Assembly: GCF_014192215.1 (NCBI RefSeq)
Contig: NZ_JACHXP010000016.1
Span: forward strand, 1 to 64,000
DNA: 64,000 nucleotides
Source of the DNA: Halomonas cerina
Lineage (GTDB): Bacteria > Pseudomonadota > Gammaproteobacteria > Pseudomonadales > Halomonadaceae
Reading direction: 5' to 3'
Made by a program: the position numbers and the translations under genes. Position 1 is the stretch's first letter. Each line of letters starts with the position of its first letter. Shown piece after piece: positions 56,889-64,000 of the stretch. The notes beneath the pieces were generated by a model. It was given only the letters and a program-made list of their open reading frames with translations, searched no databases and had not been told where the DNA came from.

Positions 56889-59759
56889 ATGGACAGGATC
56901 CTGGTCAGGGGTGCCCGCACCCACAACCTGAAGAATATCGACGTCACGCTGCCCCGGGACAGGCTGATCGTGGTCACCGGCCTGTCCGGCTCGGGCAAGT
57001 CGTCGTTGGCCTTCGACACCCTCTACGCGGAGGGGCAGCGGCGCTATGTGGAGTCCCTCTCCACCTATGCCCGCCAGTTTCTGTCGATGATGGAGAAGCC
57101 CGATGTCGACCATATCGAGGGGCTGTCGCCGGCGATCTCCATCGAGCAGAAATCCACGTCCCACAATCCCCGCTCCACCGTGGGCACCATCACCGAGATC
57201 TACGACTACCTGCGACTGCTCTATGCCCGAGCCGGCACGCCGCGCTGCCCGGAGCACGGCGAGGACCTCGAGGCCCAGACCATCTCGCAGATGGTCGACC
57301 AGGTGCTGGGCCTGCCCGAGGGCAGCAAGCTGATGCTGCTCGCCCCGGTGGTCAAGGGACGCAAGGGCGAGCACCTGCAGCTGCTGGCCGAGCTGCGCGC
57401 CCAGGGCTTCGTGCGCGCCATGGTCGATGGCCAGGTGCTCGAGCTTGACGACATCGCCCCGCTGGACAAGAACCGCAAGCACGATATCAGCGTGGTAGTG
57501 GACCGCATCAAGGTCCGCGAGGGCCTGGCCCAGCGCCTGGCGGAGTCCTTCGAGACCGCCCTGGGGCTCGCCGACGGTACGGCCATCGTGCACTTCATGG
57601 ACGGCGAGCACGAGGACATCGCCTTCTCCTCGCGCTTCGCCTGCCCGGTGTGCGGTTACTCGATCGCCGAGCTCGAACCGCGCATGTTCTCCTTCAACAA
57701 CCCGGCCGGGGCCTGCTCGAGCTGCGACGGCCTGGGTGTGCAGCAGTTCTTCGACCCCGACAAGCTGATCAGCCATCCCGAGCTGTCGCTGGCCGAGGGG
57801 GTGATCAAGGGCTGGGACCGGCGTAGCGTCTTCTACTTCAACCAGCTCCAGGCGGTAGCGGACCACTACCGCTTCACCCTGGAGACCCCCTGGCAGGACT
57901 TGGCCCGCCATGAGCGTGAGATCATTCTCCACGGCAGTGGCCATGACGAGATTGCCTTCACCTACGTCAACGACCGCGGCCGCAAGGTGACCCGCGAGCA
58001 TCCCTTCGAAGGGGTGCTGCCCAACATGCAGCGCCGCTACCGCGAGACCGAGTCGAGCATGGTCCGTGAGGAACTGGCGCGCTACATCGCCGTGCAGCCC
58101 TGCCCCACCTGCCACGGCTCGCGGCTGCGCAAGGAGGCCCGCCACGTCTTTATCGACGGTCACACCCTCCCCGAGCTGGTCCACCTGCCGATCGGCGAGA
58201 GCCGTGACTACTTCGGTGTGCTCGCCTTGCCGGGCCGCAAGGGCGAGATCGCCGAGAAGATCGTCAACGAGATCCATGCCCGCCTAGAGTTCCTGGTCAA
58301 TGTGGGGCTCGACTACCTCAACCTGGAGCGTAGCGCCGAGACCCTGTCCGGCGGCGAGGCCCAGCGCATCCGCCTGGCCAGCCAGATCGGCGCCGGCCTG
58401 GTGGGGGTCATGTACATCCTCGATGAGCCCTCCATCGGCTTGCACCAGCGCGACAACGACCGACTGCTCAAGACCCTGGAGCGCCTGCGTGACCTGGGCA
58501 ACACCGTGATCGTGGTGGAGCACGACGAGGAGGCCATCCGCGCCGCCGACCATGTGCTCGACATCGGTCCCGGGGCCGGTGTCCACGGCGGTCGGGTGGT
58601 GGCCCAAGGCACCCCGGACGAGATCATGGCCACCGAGGATTCGCTGACCGGCCAGTATCTGGCCGGCGAGCGGCGCATCGAGGTCCCGCCCTGGCGGATT
58701 CCCGGCAACCCCGAGAAGGTGGTACGCCTCACCGGCGCACGGGGCCATAACTTGCAAGACGTGACCCTGACGCTACCGCTGGGACTCTTCGTCTGCGTCA
58801 CCGGGGTCTCGGGCTCCGGCAAGTCGACGCTGATCAACTCCACCCTGATGCCCATCGCCGCCCGGGAGCTCAACCGCGCCAGTAGCCTGACCCCGGAGGC
58901 CCATGACGGCATCGAGGGGCTGGAGCACCTCGACAAGGTCATCGACATCGATCAAAGCCCCATCGGCCGTACCCCGCGCTCCAACCCGGCCACCTACACC
59001 GGCATCTTCACCCCCATTCGTGAGCTCTTCGCCGGCACCCAAGAGGCCCGCTCGCGGGGCTACAAGCCCGGCCGCTTCTCCTTCAACGTCAAGGGCGGAC
59101 GCTGCGAGGCCTGCCAGGGCGAAGGGATGATCAAGGTGGAGATGCACTTCCTGCCGGACATCTATGTGCCTTGTGATGTCTGCAAGGGCAAGCGCTACAA
59201 CCGCGAAACCCTGGAGATCGCCTACAAGGGCAAGAGCATCCACGAGGTGCTGGAGATGACCGTCGAGGAGGCGCTCGAGTTCTTCAGTCCGGTACCGGCC
59301 ATCGCCCGGCGACTGCAGACGCTGATGGATGTGGGGCTGTCCTATATCCGTCTGGGCCAGAGCGCCACCACCCTCTCCGGCGGCGAAGCCCAGCGGGTCA
59401 AGCTGGCCCGGGAACTGGCCAAGCGCGATACCGGCAAGACCCTCTATATCCTCGACGAGCCCACCACCGGGTTGCACTTCGAGGACATCCGCCAGCTGCT
59501 CACGGTGCTCCACCGCCTGCGCGACCACGGCAACACCATCGTGGTCATCGAGCATAACCTGGATGTGATCAAGACCGCCGACTGGCTGATCGACCTGGGT
59601 CCCGAGGGTGGCTCCGGGGGCGGGCGCATCATTGCCGAGGGCACGCCGGAGCAGGTCGCTCGACTCGAGGACTCCCACACCGGCCGCTTCCTCAGGCCGC
59701 TGCTGAAACGGCATGCCACGAGCTCCCAGCCACGGGCCACGAGCACGGCGGAGACCTGA
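56889..59759 (+). CDS. uvrA: Excinuclease ABC subunit A
   Basis: The damage-recognition ATPase of nucleotide excision repair. The 956-residue protein has two ABC modules with Walker [15 protein letters not shown] near 31 and [10 protein letters not shown] near 640. ABC signatures LSGGEAQR occur twice. Zinc sites are CPVCGY...CSSC near 253 and CEACQGEG...CDVCKG near 738. GAGG upstream supports the ATG at 56889. A GTG six bases earlier would add two residues. Confidence 0.98.
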   Translation: MDRILVRGARTHNLKNIDVTLPRDRLIVVTGLSGSGKSSLAFDTLYAEGQRRYVESLSTYARQFLSMMEKPDVDHIEGLSPAISIEQKSTSHNPRSTVGTITEIYDYLRLLYARAGTPRCPEHGEDLEAQTISQMVDQVLGLPEGSKLMLLAPVVKGRKGEHLQLLAELRAQGFVRAMVDGQVLELDDIAPLDKNRKHDISVVVDRIKVREGLAQRLAESFETALGLADGTAIVHFMDGEHEDIAFSSRFACPVCGYSIAELEPRMFSFNNPAGACSSCDGLGVQQFFDPDKLISHPELSLAEGVIKGWDRRSVFYFNQLQAVADHYRFTLETPWQDLARHEREIILHGSGHDEIAFTYVNDRGRKVTREHPFEGVLPNMQRRYRETESSMVREELARYIAVQPCPTCHGSRLRKEARHVFIDGHTLPELVHLPIGESRDYFGVLALPGRKGEIAEKIVNEIHARLEFLVNVGLDYLNLERSAETLSGGEAQRIRLASQIGAGLVGVMYILDEPSIGLHQRDNDRLLKTLERLRDLGNTVIVVEHDEEAIRAADHVLDIGPGAGVHGGRVVAQGTPDEIMATEDSLTGQYLAGERRIEVPPWRIPGNPEKVVRLTGARGHNLQDVTLTLPLGLFVCVTGVSGSGKSTLINSTLMPIAARELNRASSLTPEAHDGIEGLEHLDKVIDIDQSPIGRTPRSNPATYTGIFTPIRELFAGTQEARSRGYKPGRFSFNVKGGRCEACQGEGMIKVEMHFLPDIYVPCDVCKGKRYNRETLEIAYKGKSIHEVLEMTVEEALEFFSPVPAIARRLQTLMDVGLSYIRLGQSATTLSGGEAQRVKLARELAKRDTGKTLYILDEPTTGLHFEDIRQLLTVLHRLRDHGNTIVVIEHNLDVIKTADWLIDLGPEGGSGGGRIIAEGTPEQVARLEDSHTGRFLRPLLKRHATSSQPRATSTAET

Positions 59760-59770
59760 CCAAGCTAAAA

Positions 59771-59798
59771 AAACCGGCTCCCCTAGGGGAGCCGGTTT
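59771..59798 (-). terminator. Bidirectional terminator between uvrA and rplQ
   Basis: A perfect palindrome with arms AAACCGGCTCCCC sits on a TA centre. An A7 run on its left becomes T7 for the minus strand after rplQ, making it the terminator of the alpha operon. TTTGG serves uvrA on the plus strand. Confidence 0.85.
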
Positions 59799-59829
59799 GG
59801 CGTGTCGCACCAGAAAGGCCGGGCGAGGA

Positions 59830-60213
59830 TCACTCCTCGGCGACTTCCTCGACGACCGGACGGTCGACCAGTTCGACGTAGGCCATGGGGGCGTTGTCGC
59901 CGGTGCGGTAGCCGCACTTGAGGATCCGGACATAGCCGCCCGGACGGTTGGCATAACGCGGCCCCAGCTCGTTGAAAAGCTTGCCGACCGCGTCCTTGGA
60001 GCGGGTGCGGCTGAAGGCCAGACGCCGGTTGGCGACGCTGTCCTGCTTGGCCAGGGTGATCAGCGGCTCGATGACGCGACGCAGCTCCTTGGCCTTGGGC
60101 AGGGTTGTCTTGATCACTTCGTGCTCGACCAGCGACACGCTCATGTTCTTGAACATGGCCTGGCGATGCGAGCTGGTGCGATTCAGGTGACGACCACTCT
60201 TACGATGACGCAT
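59830..60213 (-). CDS. rplQ: Ribosomal protein L17
   Basis: A 127-residue 50S protein starting [20 protein letters not shown], the standard N-terminus, with a C-terminal acidic tail VVEEVAEE. It is the last gene of the alpha operon, 39 bases after rpoA. Confidence 0.98.
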   Translation of the reverse strand: MRHRKSGRHLNRTSSHRQAMFKNMSVSLVEHEVIKTTLPKAKELRRVIEPLITLAKQDSVANRRLAFSRTRSKDAVGKLFNELGPRYANRPGGYVRILKCGYRTGDNAPMAYVELVDRPVVEEVAEE

Positions 60214-60252
60214 GGTTGTGATTCCTTACCTAACGGGGACTCGAGTCGACGC

Positions 60253-61251
60253 TCACGCAGAGGCCTTATCGTCCTTGAGGCTCGCCGGCGGCCAGTTCTC
60301 TAGCCGCATGCCCAGGGACAGACCGCGTGTGGCCAATACGTCCTTGATCTCGTTCAGGGACTTCTTGCCGAGATTGGGGGTCTTCAGCAGCTCCACCTCG
60401 GTGCGCTGGATCAAATCCCCGATATAGTAGATGTTCTCGGCCTTCAGGCAGTTGGCACTGCGGACGGTCAACTCGAGATCGTCTACGGGGCGCAGCAGGA
60501 TCGGATCGATGTGATCCTCTTCCTCTTCCATTTCCTGTTCCTTATCGGCTTCCAGGTCGACGAACGCGGCCAGCTGCTCCTGCAGGATGGTCGCGCTGCG
60601 ACGGATCGCCTCTTCCGGATCCAGGGTGCCGTCGGTTTCCAGGTTGATGATCAGCTTGTCGAGGTCGGTGCGCTGTTCGACACGCGCGGCCTCGACGGCG
60701 TAGGAAACCCGACGCACGGGACTGAAGGTCGCATCCAGCTGCAGGCGGCCGATGGCACGGGACTCGTCGTCCGCCTCGCCACGTACGTCCGCCGGCTCGT
60801 AGCCGCGGCCGCGGGCGATCTTGAGCTGCATCTTCAGCTCGGCCCCTTCGTTGACATGGGCGATGACGTGCTCGGGGTTGACGATCTCGACGTCGTGGTC
60901 GAGAGCGATGTCGCCCGCAGTCACGACGGCCGGGCCCTGCTTGTTCAGCGAGAGCACCGCCTCGTCGCGGCTATGCATCTTGATCGCCACGTCCTTGAGG
61001 TTCAGGAGGATTTCGATGACATCTTCCTGGACGCCCTCGATCGCGCTGTACTCGTGGTCGACCCCACTGATCTCGGCGTCCACCACGGCACAGCCGGGCA
61101 TGGACGAGAGCAGGATGCGACGCAGTGCATTGCCCAGCGTGTGGCCGAAGCCACGCTCGAAGGGCTCGAGCACGATCTTCGCGTGATGTGCGCTGATCTC
61201 TTCGACCTTGATATCGCGAGGACGGAGAAACTCTGTCACTGAACGCTGCAT
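60253..61251 (-). CDS. rpoA: RNA polymerase alpha subunit
   Basis: The 332-residue alpha subunit (E. coli 329). The N-terminal dimerisation domain has [22 protein letters not shown] near residue 34. A flexible acidic linker rich in Glu ([15 protein letters not shown]) leads to the C-terminal DNA- and activator-binding domain with [16 protein letters not shown] and the second Hh[20 protein letters not shown]. It lies between rpsD and rplQ as in other bacteria. Confidence 0.99.
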   Translation of the reverse strand: MQRSVTEFLRPRDIKVEEISAHHAKIVLEPFERGFGHTLGNALRRILLSSMPGCAVVDAEISGVDHEYSAIEGVQEDVIEILLNLKDVAIKMHSRDEAVLSLNKQGPAVVTAGDIALDHDVEIVNPEHVIAHVNEGAELKMQLKIARGRGYEPADVRGEADDESRAIGRLQLDATFSPVRRVSYAVEAARVEQRTDLDKLIINLETDGTLDPEEAIRRSATILQEQLAAFVDLEADKEQEMEEEEDHIDPILLRPVDDLELTVRSANCLKAENIYYIGDLIQRTEVELLKTPNLGKKSLNEIKDVLATRGLSLGMRLENWPPASLKDDKASA

Positions 61252-61336
61252 ATGAATACCTTTCAGGCTGCCAAACGGATACTCGGTACTGAAGGCCGCC
61301 CCCCGTGGTCGGAGGACGGCGCGGTCTGGCCGCTGA

Positions 61337-61957
61337 TTACTTCGAGTACAGCTCGACGATCAGGTTTTCGTTGATGTCGGCAGACAGGTCACCGCGTTCA
61401 GGCAGAGCCTTGAAAGTGCCTTCCATCTTCTTGGCATCGGTCTCGACCCAGGCCACGTCGCCACGGTTGGCGGCGATGCCCAGGGCGTTCTGAATACGCG
61501 CCTGGTTCTTGGCCTTCTCGCGGACGGAGACCACGTCACCGGGCTTGACCTGGTAGGACGCCACGTTGACGCTCCTGCCGTTGACGGAGATGGCCTTGTG
61601 GCTGACCAGCTGACGCGCCTCGGCACGCGTGGCGCCGAAGCCCATGCGGTAGACGACGTTGTCCAGTCGGGATTCGAGAAGCTGCAGCAACACCTCGCCG
61701 GTCGCGCCCTTCAGGCGGGCCGCTTCCTTGTAGTAGTTGCGGAACTGCTTCTCGAGCACGCCGTACATGCGACGTACTTTCTGCTTCTCGCGAAGCTGCA
61801 AGCCGTAGTCGGAAAGACGCTGACGGCGCTGGCCGTGCACACCCGGAATCTGCTCGGATTTGCACTTCTTCTCGAAGGGAGTGACACCGCTCTTGAGGAA
61901 GAGGTCGGTGCCTTCCCGACGAGACAGTTTGCACTTCGGTCCAATATAACGAGCCAT
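61337..61957 (-). CDS. rpsD: Ribosomal protein S4
   Basis: A 206-residue 30S assembly protein starting [21 protein letters not shown]. The S4 RNA-binding domain is seen as [20 protein letters not shown] near residue 96. In E. coli S4 represses this operon by binding the rpsM leader. Confidence 0.98.
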   Translation of the reverse strand: MARYIGPKCKLSRREGTDLFLKSGVTPFEKKCKSEQIPGVHGQRRQRLSDYGLQLREKQKVRRMYGVLEKQFRNYYKEAARLKGATGEVLLQLLESRLDNVVYRMGFGATRAEARQLVSHKAISVNGRSVNVASYQVKPGDVVSVREKAKNQARIQNALGIAANRGDVAWVETDAKKMEGTFKALPERGDLSADINENLIVELYSK

Positions 61958-61969
61958 GAATCTGTCTCC

Positions 61970-62356
61970 TTAAACGCGGCGTTTCTTCGGCGGACGGCAG
62001 CCATTGTGGGGAATGGGCGTCGCGTCGGTGATGCTCTGCACGCGGAAGCCGGCGGCGTTGAGCGCGCGCACGGCGGATTCACGGCCCGGACCGGGGCCCT
62101 TGACCAGCACGTCGACGTTTTTCACACCATACTCGGCTGCAGCGGTCGCTGCACGCTCGCTTGCCACTTGAGCAGCGAACGGGGTGCTCTTGCGAGAACC
62201 ACGAAAACCCGAACCACCGGCAGTCGCCCAGGAGAGCGCGTTGCCCTGGCGGTCTGTGATCGTAATGATCGTGTTGTTAAAAGAGGCGTGGATATGCGCG
62301 ACGGCATCCACGACCTGCTTTTTAACCTTCTTACGGTTGCTACGCGGGTTAGCCAT
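61970..62356 (-). CDS. rpsK: Ribosomal protein S11
   Basis: A 128-residue 30S platform protein with [19 protein letters not shown] near residue 16 and the C-terminal [13 protein letters not shown]. It is 13 bases before rpsD. Confidence 0.98.
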   Translation of the reverse strand: MANPRSNRKKVKKQVVDAVAHIHASFNNTIITITDRQGNALSWATAGGSGFRGSRKSTPFAAQVASERAATAAAEYGVKNVDVLVKGPGPGRESAVRALNAAGFRVQSITDATPIPHNGCRPPKKRRV

Positions 62357-62395
62357 GTTGATGTCTATTCCTGTCGTTACGCCAGAACGTGCGTG

Positions 62396-62752
62396 TTATT
62401 TGCGGATCGGCTTGCGCGGGCCCTTACGGGTACGCGCATTGGTCTTGGTACGCTGACCACGCAGCGGAAGACCACGACGATGACGCAGACCACGATAGCA
62501 ACCCAGGTCCATGAGACGCTTGATGTTCAGCGTCGTATCACGGCGAAGGTCGCCTTCTACGGTGTACTTGCCGACCTCGGAACGCAGGGTATCGACTTCT
62601 TCAGAAGACAGCTCCTGGATCTTGGTGGTCGGCGCGATGCCGGCCGCGTCACAGATTTGACGTGCGCGAGTACGGCCAATCCCGAAGATATAGGTCAGCG
62701 AGATCGCCGCATGCTTGTTGTCCGGGATATTGACGCCTGCAATACGGGCCAT
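62396..62752 (-). CDS. rpsM: Ribosomal protein S13
   Basis: A 118-residue 30S head protein starting [20 protein letters not shown] and ending in the basic tail [17 protein letters not shown]. It is the first gene of the alpha operon. The frame is open upstream but the conserved start is at 62752. Confidence 0.98.
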   Translation of the reverse strand: MARIAGVNIPDNKHAAISLTYIFGIGRTRARQICDAAGIAPTTKIQELSSEEVDTLRSEVGKYTVEGDLRRDTTLNIKRLMDLGCYRGLRHRRGLPLRGQRTKTNARTRKGPRKPIRK

Positions 62753-62810
62753 CAGCTTACTCCGAAATTTGAGCGGCTTGCTCGATTGGTCATCTACAAA
62801 AGGCGCAACA

Positions 62811-62847
62811 GCATACCCCTTTACCCGCCAGAGGGCAAGGGGTATGC
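62811..62847 (-). other. Hairpin between rpmJ and rpsM
   Basis: An 11-bp perfect stem GCATACCCCTT/AAGGGGTATGC with a 15-nt loop lies in the 124-base leader before rpsM. It could be part of an S4-binding leader structure or an attenuator between the spc and alpha operons. A precise equivalent to the E. coli pseudoknot was not established. Confidence 0.45.
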
Positions 62848-62876
62848 CGGCACCCGATTCATGACAGCGTCGGGGC

Positions 62877-62990
62877 TCAGCCCTGGCGCTGCTTGTGCCG
62901 CGGTTCGCTGCAGATGACGCGCACGGCGCCATTGCGACGAATGATCTTGCAGTTGCGGCACATTTTCTTCACGGAAGCTCGAACTTTCAT
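62877..62990 (-). CDS. rpmJ: Ribosomal protein L36
   Basis: A 37-residue zinc-binding 50S protein [20 protein letters not shown] with Cys at 11, 14 and 27 and His at 32, the usual C+ form. It lies between secY and rpsM in the normal spc-operon position. Start and stop are read directly from the sequence. Confidence 0.97.
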   Translation of the reverse strand: MKVRASVKKMCRNCKIIRRNGAVRVICSEPRHKQRQG

Positions 62991-63069
62991 CGTTCCATCT
63001 CCATAGTTGGCTCGCGCCGCGAGCCAAGGGTTCGGCTCGCGGCGCGCCAAATCTTGCCAGCGGCGCGCC

Positions 63070-64000
63070 TCAGCGCATGATGCCGCCGCTGCCGTAGCCT
63101 TTCAGGTTGGACTTCTTCATCACCGACTCGTATTGGTGCGACATGAGGTGCGATTGCACCTGGGCCATGAAGTCCATGATCACCACCACCACGATCAACA
63201 GCGAGGTGCCGCCGAAGAAGAACGGCACGTTCCAGGCCACGATCAGGAACTGGGGCATCAGGGAGACGGCAGTGATGTAGAGGGCACCGAACAGGGTCAG
63301 ACGCGTCATAACCTTGTCGACATAGCGAGCGGTCTGCTCGCCGGGGCGGATACCCGGCAGGAAGGCCCCCGACTTCTTGAGGTTGTCGGCGACATCCTTG
63401 GGATTGAAGACCAGCGCTGTGTAAAAGAAGCAGAAGAATACCACCGCCGCGCCGAAAAGCAAGATATACAGCGGCTGGCCCGGGCCGAGGGCCTGGGACG
63501 CGCGCTGCAGCCACTCCATGCCTTCCCCGGCACCGACCCACTGCCCCAGCGACGCTGGGAACAGCAGGATGCTCGAGGCGAAGATCGCCGGAATCACGCC
63601 TGCCATGTTGACTTTGAGCGGCAGATAGCTGCTCTGGCCGGCATACATCTTGTTGCCGACCTGGCGACGCGGGTAGTTCACCGTGATGCGGCGCTGGCCG
63701 CGCTCGATGAACACCACGAAGGCCACGGTGGCGATGCCCAGCACGGACAGGGCCAGCAGCGGCAGCACGTTCCAGGCGCCTTCGTTGCGGGCCAGCTCGA
63801 ACGCCTGCCCCACAGCACCAGGCAGGCCGGCGACGATCCCCGAGAAGATCAGCAGCGAGATGCCGTTGCCGATGCCCTTCTCGGTGATCTGCTCGCCCAG
63901 CCACATCAGGAACACCGCCCCGCACACGAAGGTCACGATGGCGGTGAAGTAGAAGCTGAAGTCGGCCGTGTAGGCGATCCCCTGGCTGGCCAGGCCCACC
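63070..64000 (-). CDS. secY: Preprotein translocase subunit SecY (partial, 5' end outside window)
   Basis: The C-terminal ~309 residues of the protein-conducting channel. Visible are [25 protein letters not shown] sequence ([20 protein letters not shown]), the cytoplasmic loop [20 protein letters not shown] and the tail [11 protein letters not shown]. Full-length SecY is about 440 residues, so roughly 130 N-terminal residues are beyond 64000. No stop interrupts the frame at the window edge. Confidence 0.98.
   Translation of the reverse strand, partial: VGLASQGIAYTADFSFYFTAIVTFVCGAVFLMWLGEQITEKGIGNGISLLIFSGIVAGLPGAVGQAFELARNEGAWNVLPLLALSVLGIATVAFVVFIERGQRRITVNYPRRQVGNKMYAGQSSYLPLKVNMAGVIPAIFASSILLFPASLGQWVGAGEGMEWLQRASQALGPGQPLYILLFGAAVVFFCFFYTALVFNPKDVADNLKKSGAFLPGIRPGEQTARYVDKVMTRLTLFGALYITAVSLMPQFLIVAWNVPFFFGGTSLLIVVVVIMDFMAQVQSHLMSHQYESVMKKSNLKGYGSGGIMR

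Overview
The window is a gene-dense, GC-rich stretch of a gammaproteobacterial chromosome, most likely from Halomonas or a close relative. This rests on protein character, on gene order that resembles the Pseudomonas/Halomonas arrangement as I remember it, and on a dispersed palindromic element at 40688-40796 of a type I associate with Halomonas. No database was searched.

Layout. 1-5.9 kb: phospholipid synthesis (pssA) and branched-chain amino acid synthesis (ilvC, divergent ilvY, ilvIH). 6-11.6 kb: clpB with a heat-shock-type promoter, pgeF, rluD and bamD. 11.6-14.5 kb: a BrnT/BrnA toxin-antitoxin pair, nadE and a small zinc-ribbon-like membrane protein. 14.6-19.9 kb: thiO and a type IV minor-pilin cluster (fimT-like, pilX, pilW, pilV, a second fimT/fimU-like gene, pilE). 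This cluster has no pilY1 and is partly AT-rich. 19.9-28.6 kb: ispH, an inserted Rpn/DUF4351-type gene, fkpB, lspA, ileS, ribF and murJ. 28.8-33.9 kb: rpsT, proB, obg, rpmA, rplU, ispB and a tRNA-Pro(CGG). 34-40.7 kb: a BCCT osmolyte transporter, a UspA protein, a TlpA-like thioredoxin and rapA. 40.8-51 kb: a photobiology and lipid cluster with a LitR-type MerR regulator, photolyase, NTF2-like protein, SDR, FAD oxidoreductase, DUF1365, a Cfa-type methyltransferase and DUF2878. 51-54.6 kb: fabA, fabB, a PlsC-type acyltransferase and an RmlD-like protein. 54.6-59.8 kb: ssb, a YajR-like MFS transporter and uvrA. 59.8-64 kb: the alpha ribosomal operon (rplQ, rpoA, rpsD, rpsK, rpsM), rpmJ and the 3' part of secY.

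The most interesting region is 40.8-51 kb. Three sites there carry TGTACA/TATACA-type hexamers: between the TIGR01777 epimerase and the renalase-like gene, upstream of the MerR gene, and inside the 5' coding region of the NTF2-like gene. At the third site the codons switch abruptly to AT-rich synonyms, as if a regulatory site were nested in the reading frame. The genes read as a light- or photo-oxidative-stress response that repairs DNA and modifies unsaturated membrane lipids. FabA and FabB, which make the unsaturated fatty acids a Cfa-type enzyme would use, follow directly.

The window is also rich in perfect short tandem repeats: a 7-mer x11, a 7-mer x12, an 8-mer x7, a coding 9-mer x9 and a coding 12-mer x3. 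Two in-frame 15-bp duplications also occur near protein N-termini. The three intergenic arrays all lie just 3' of a stop codon. Two REP-like palindromes share an identical 19-bp arm.
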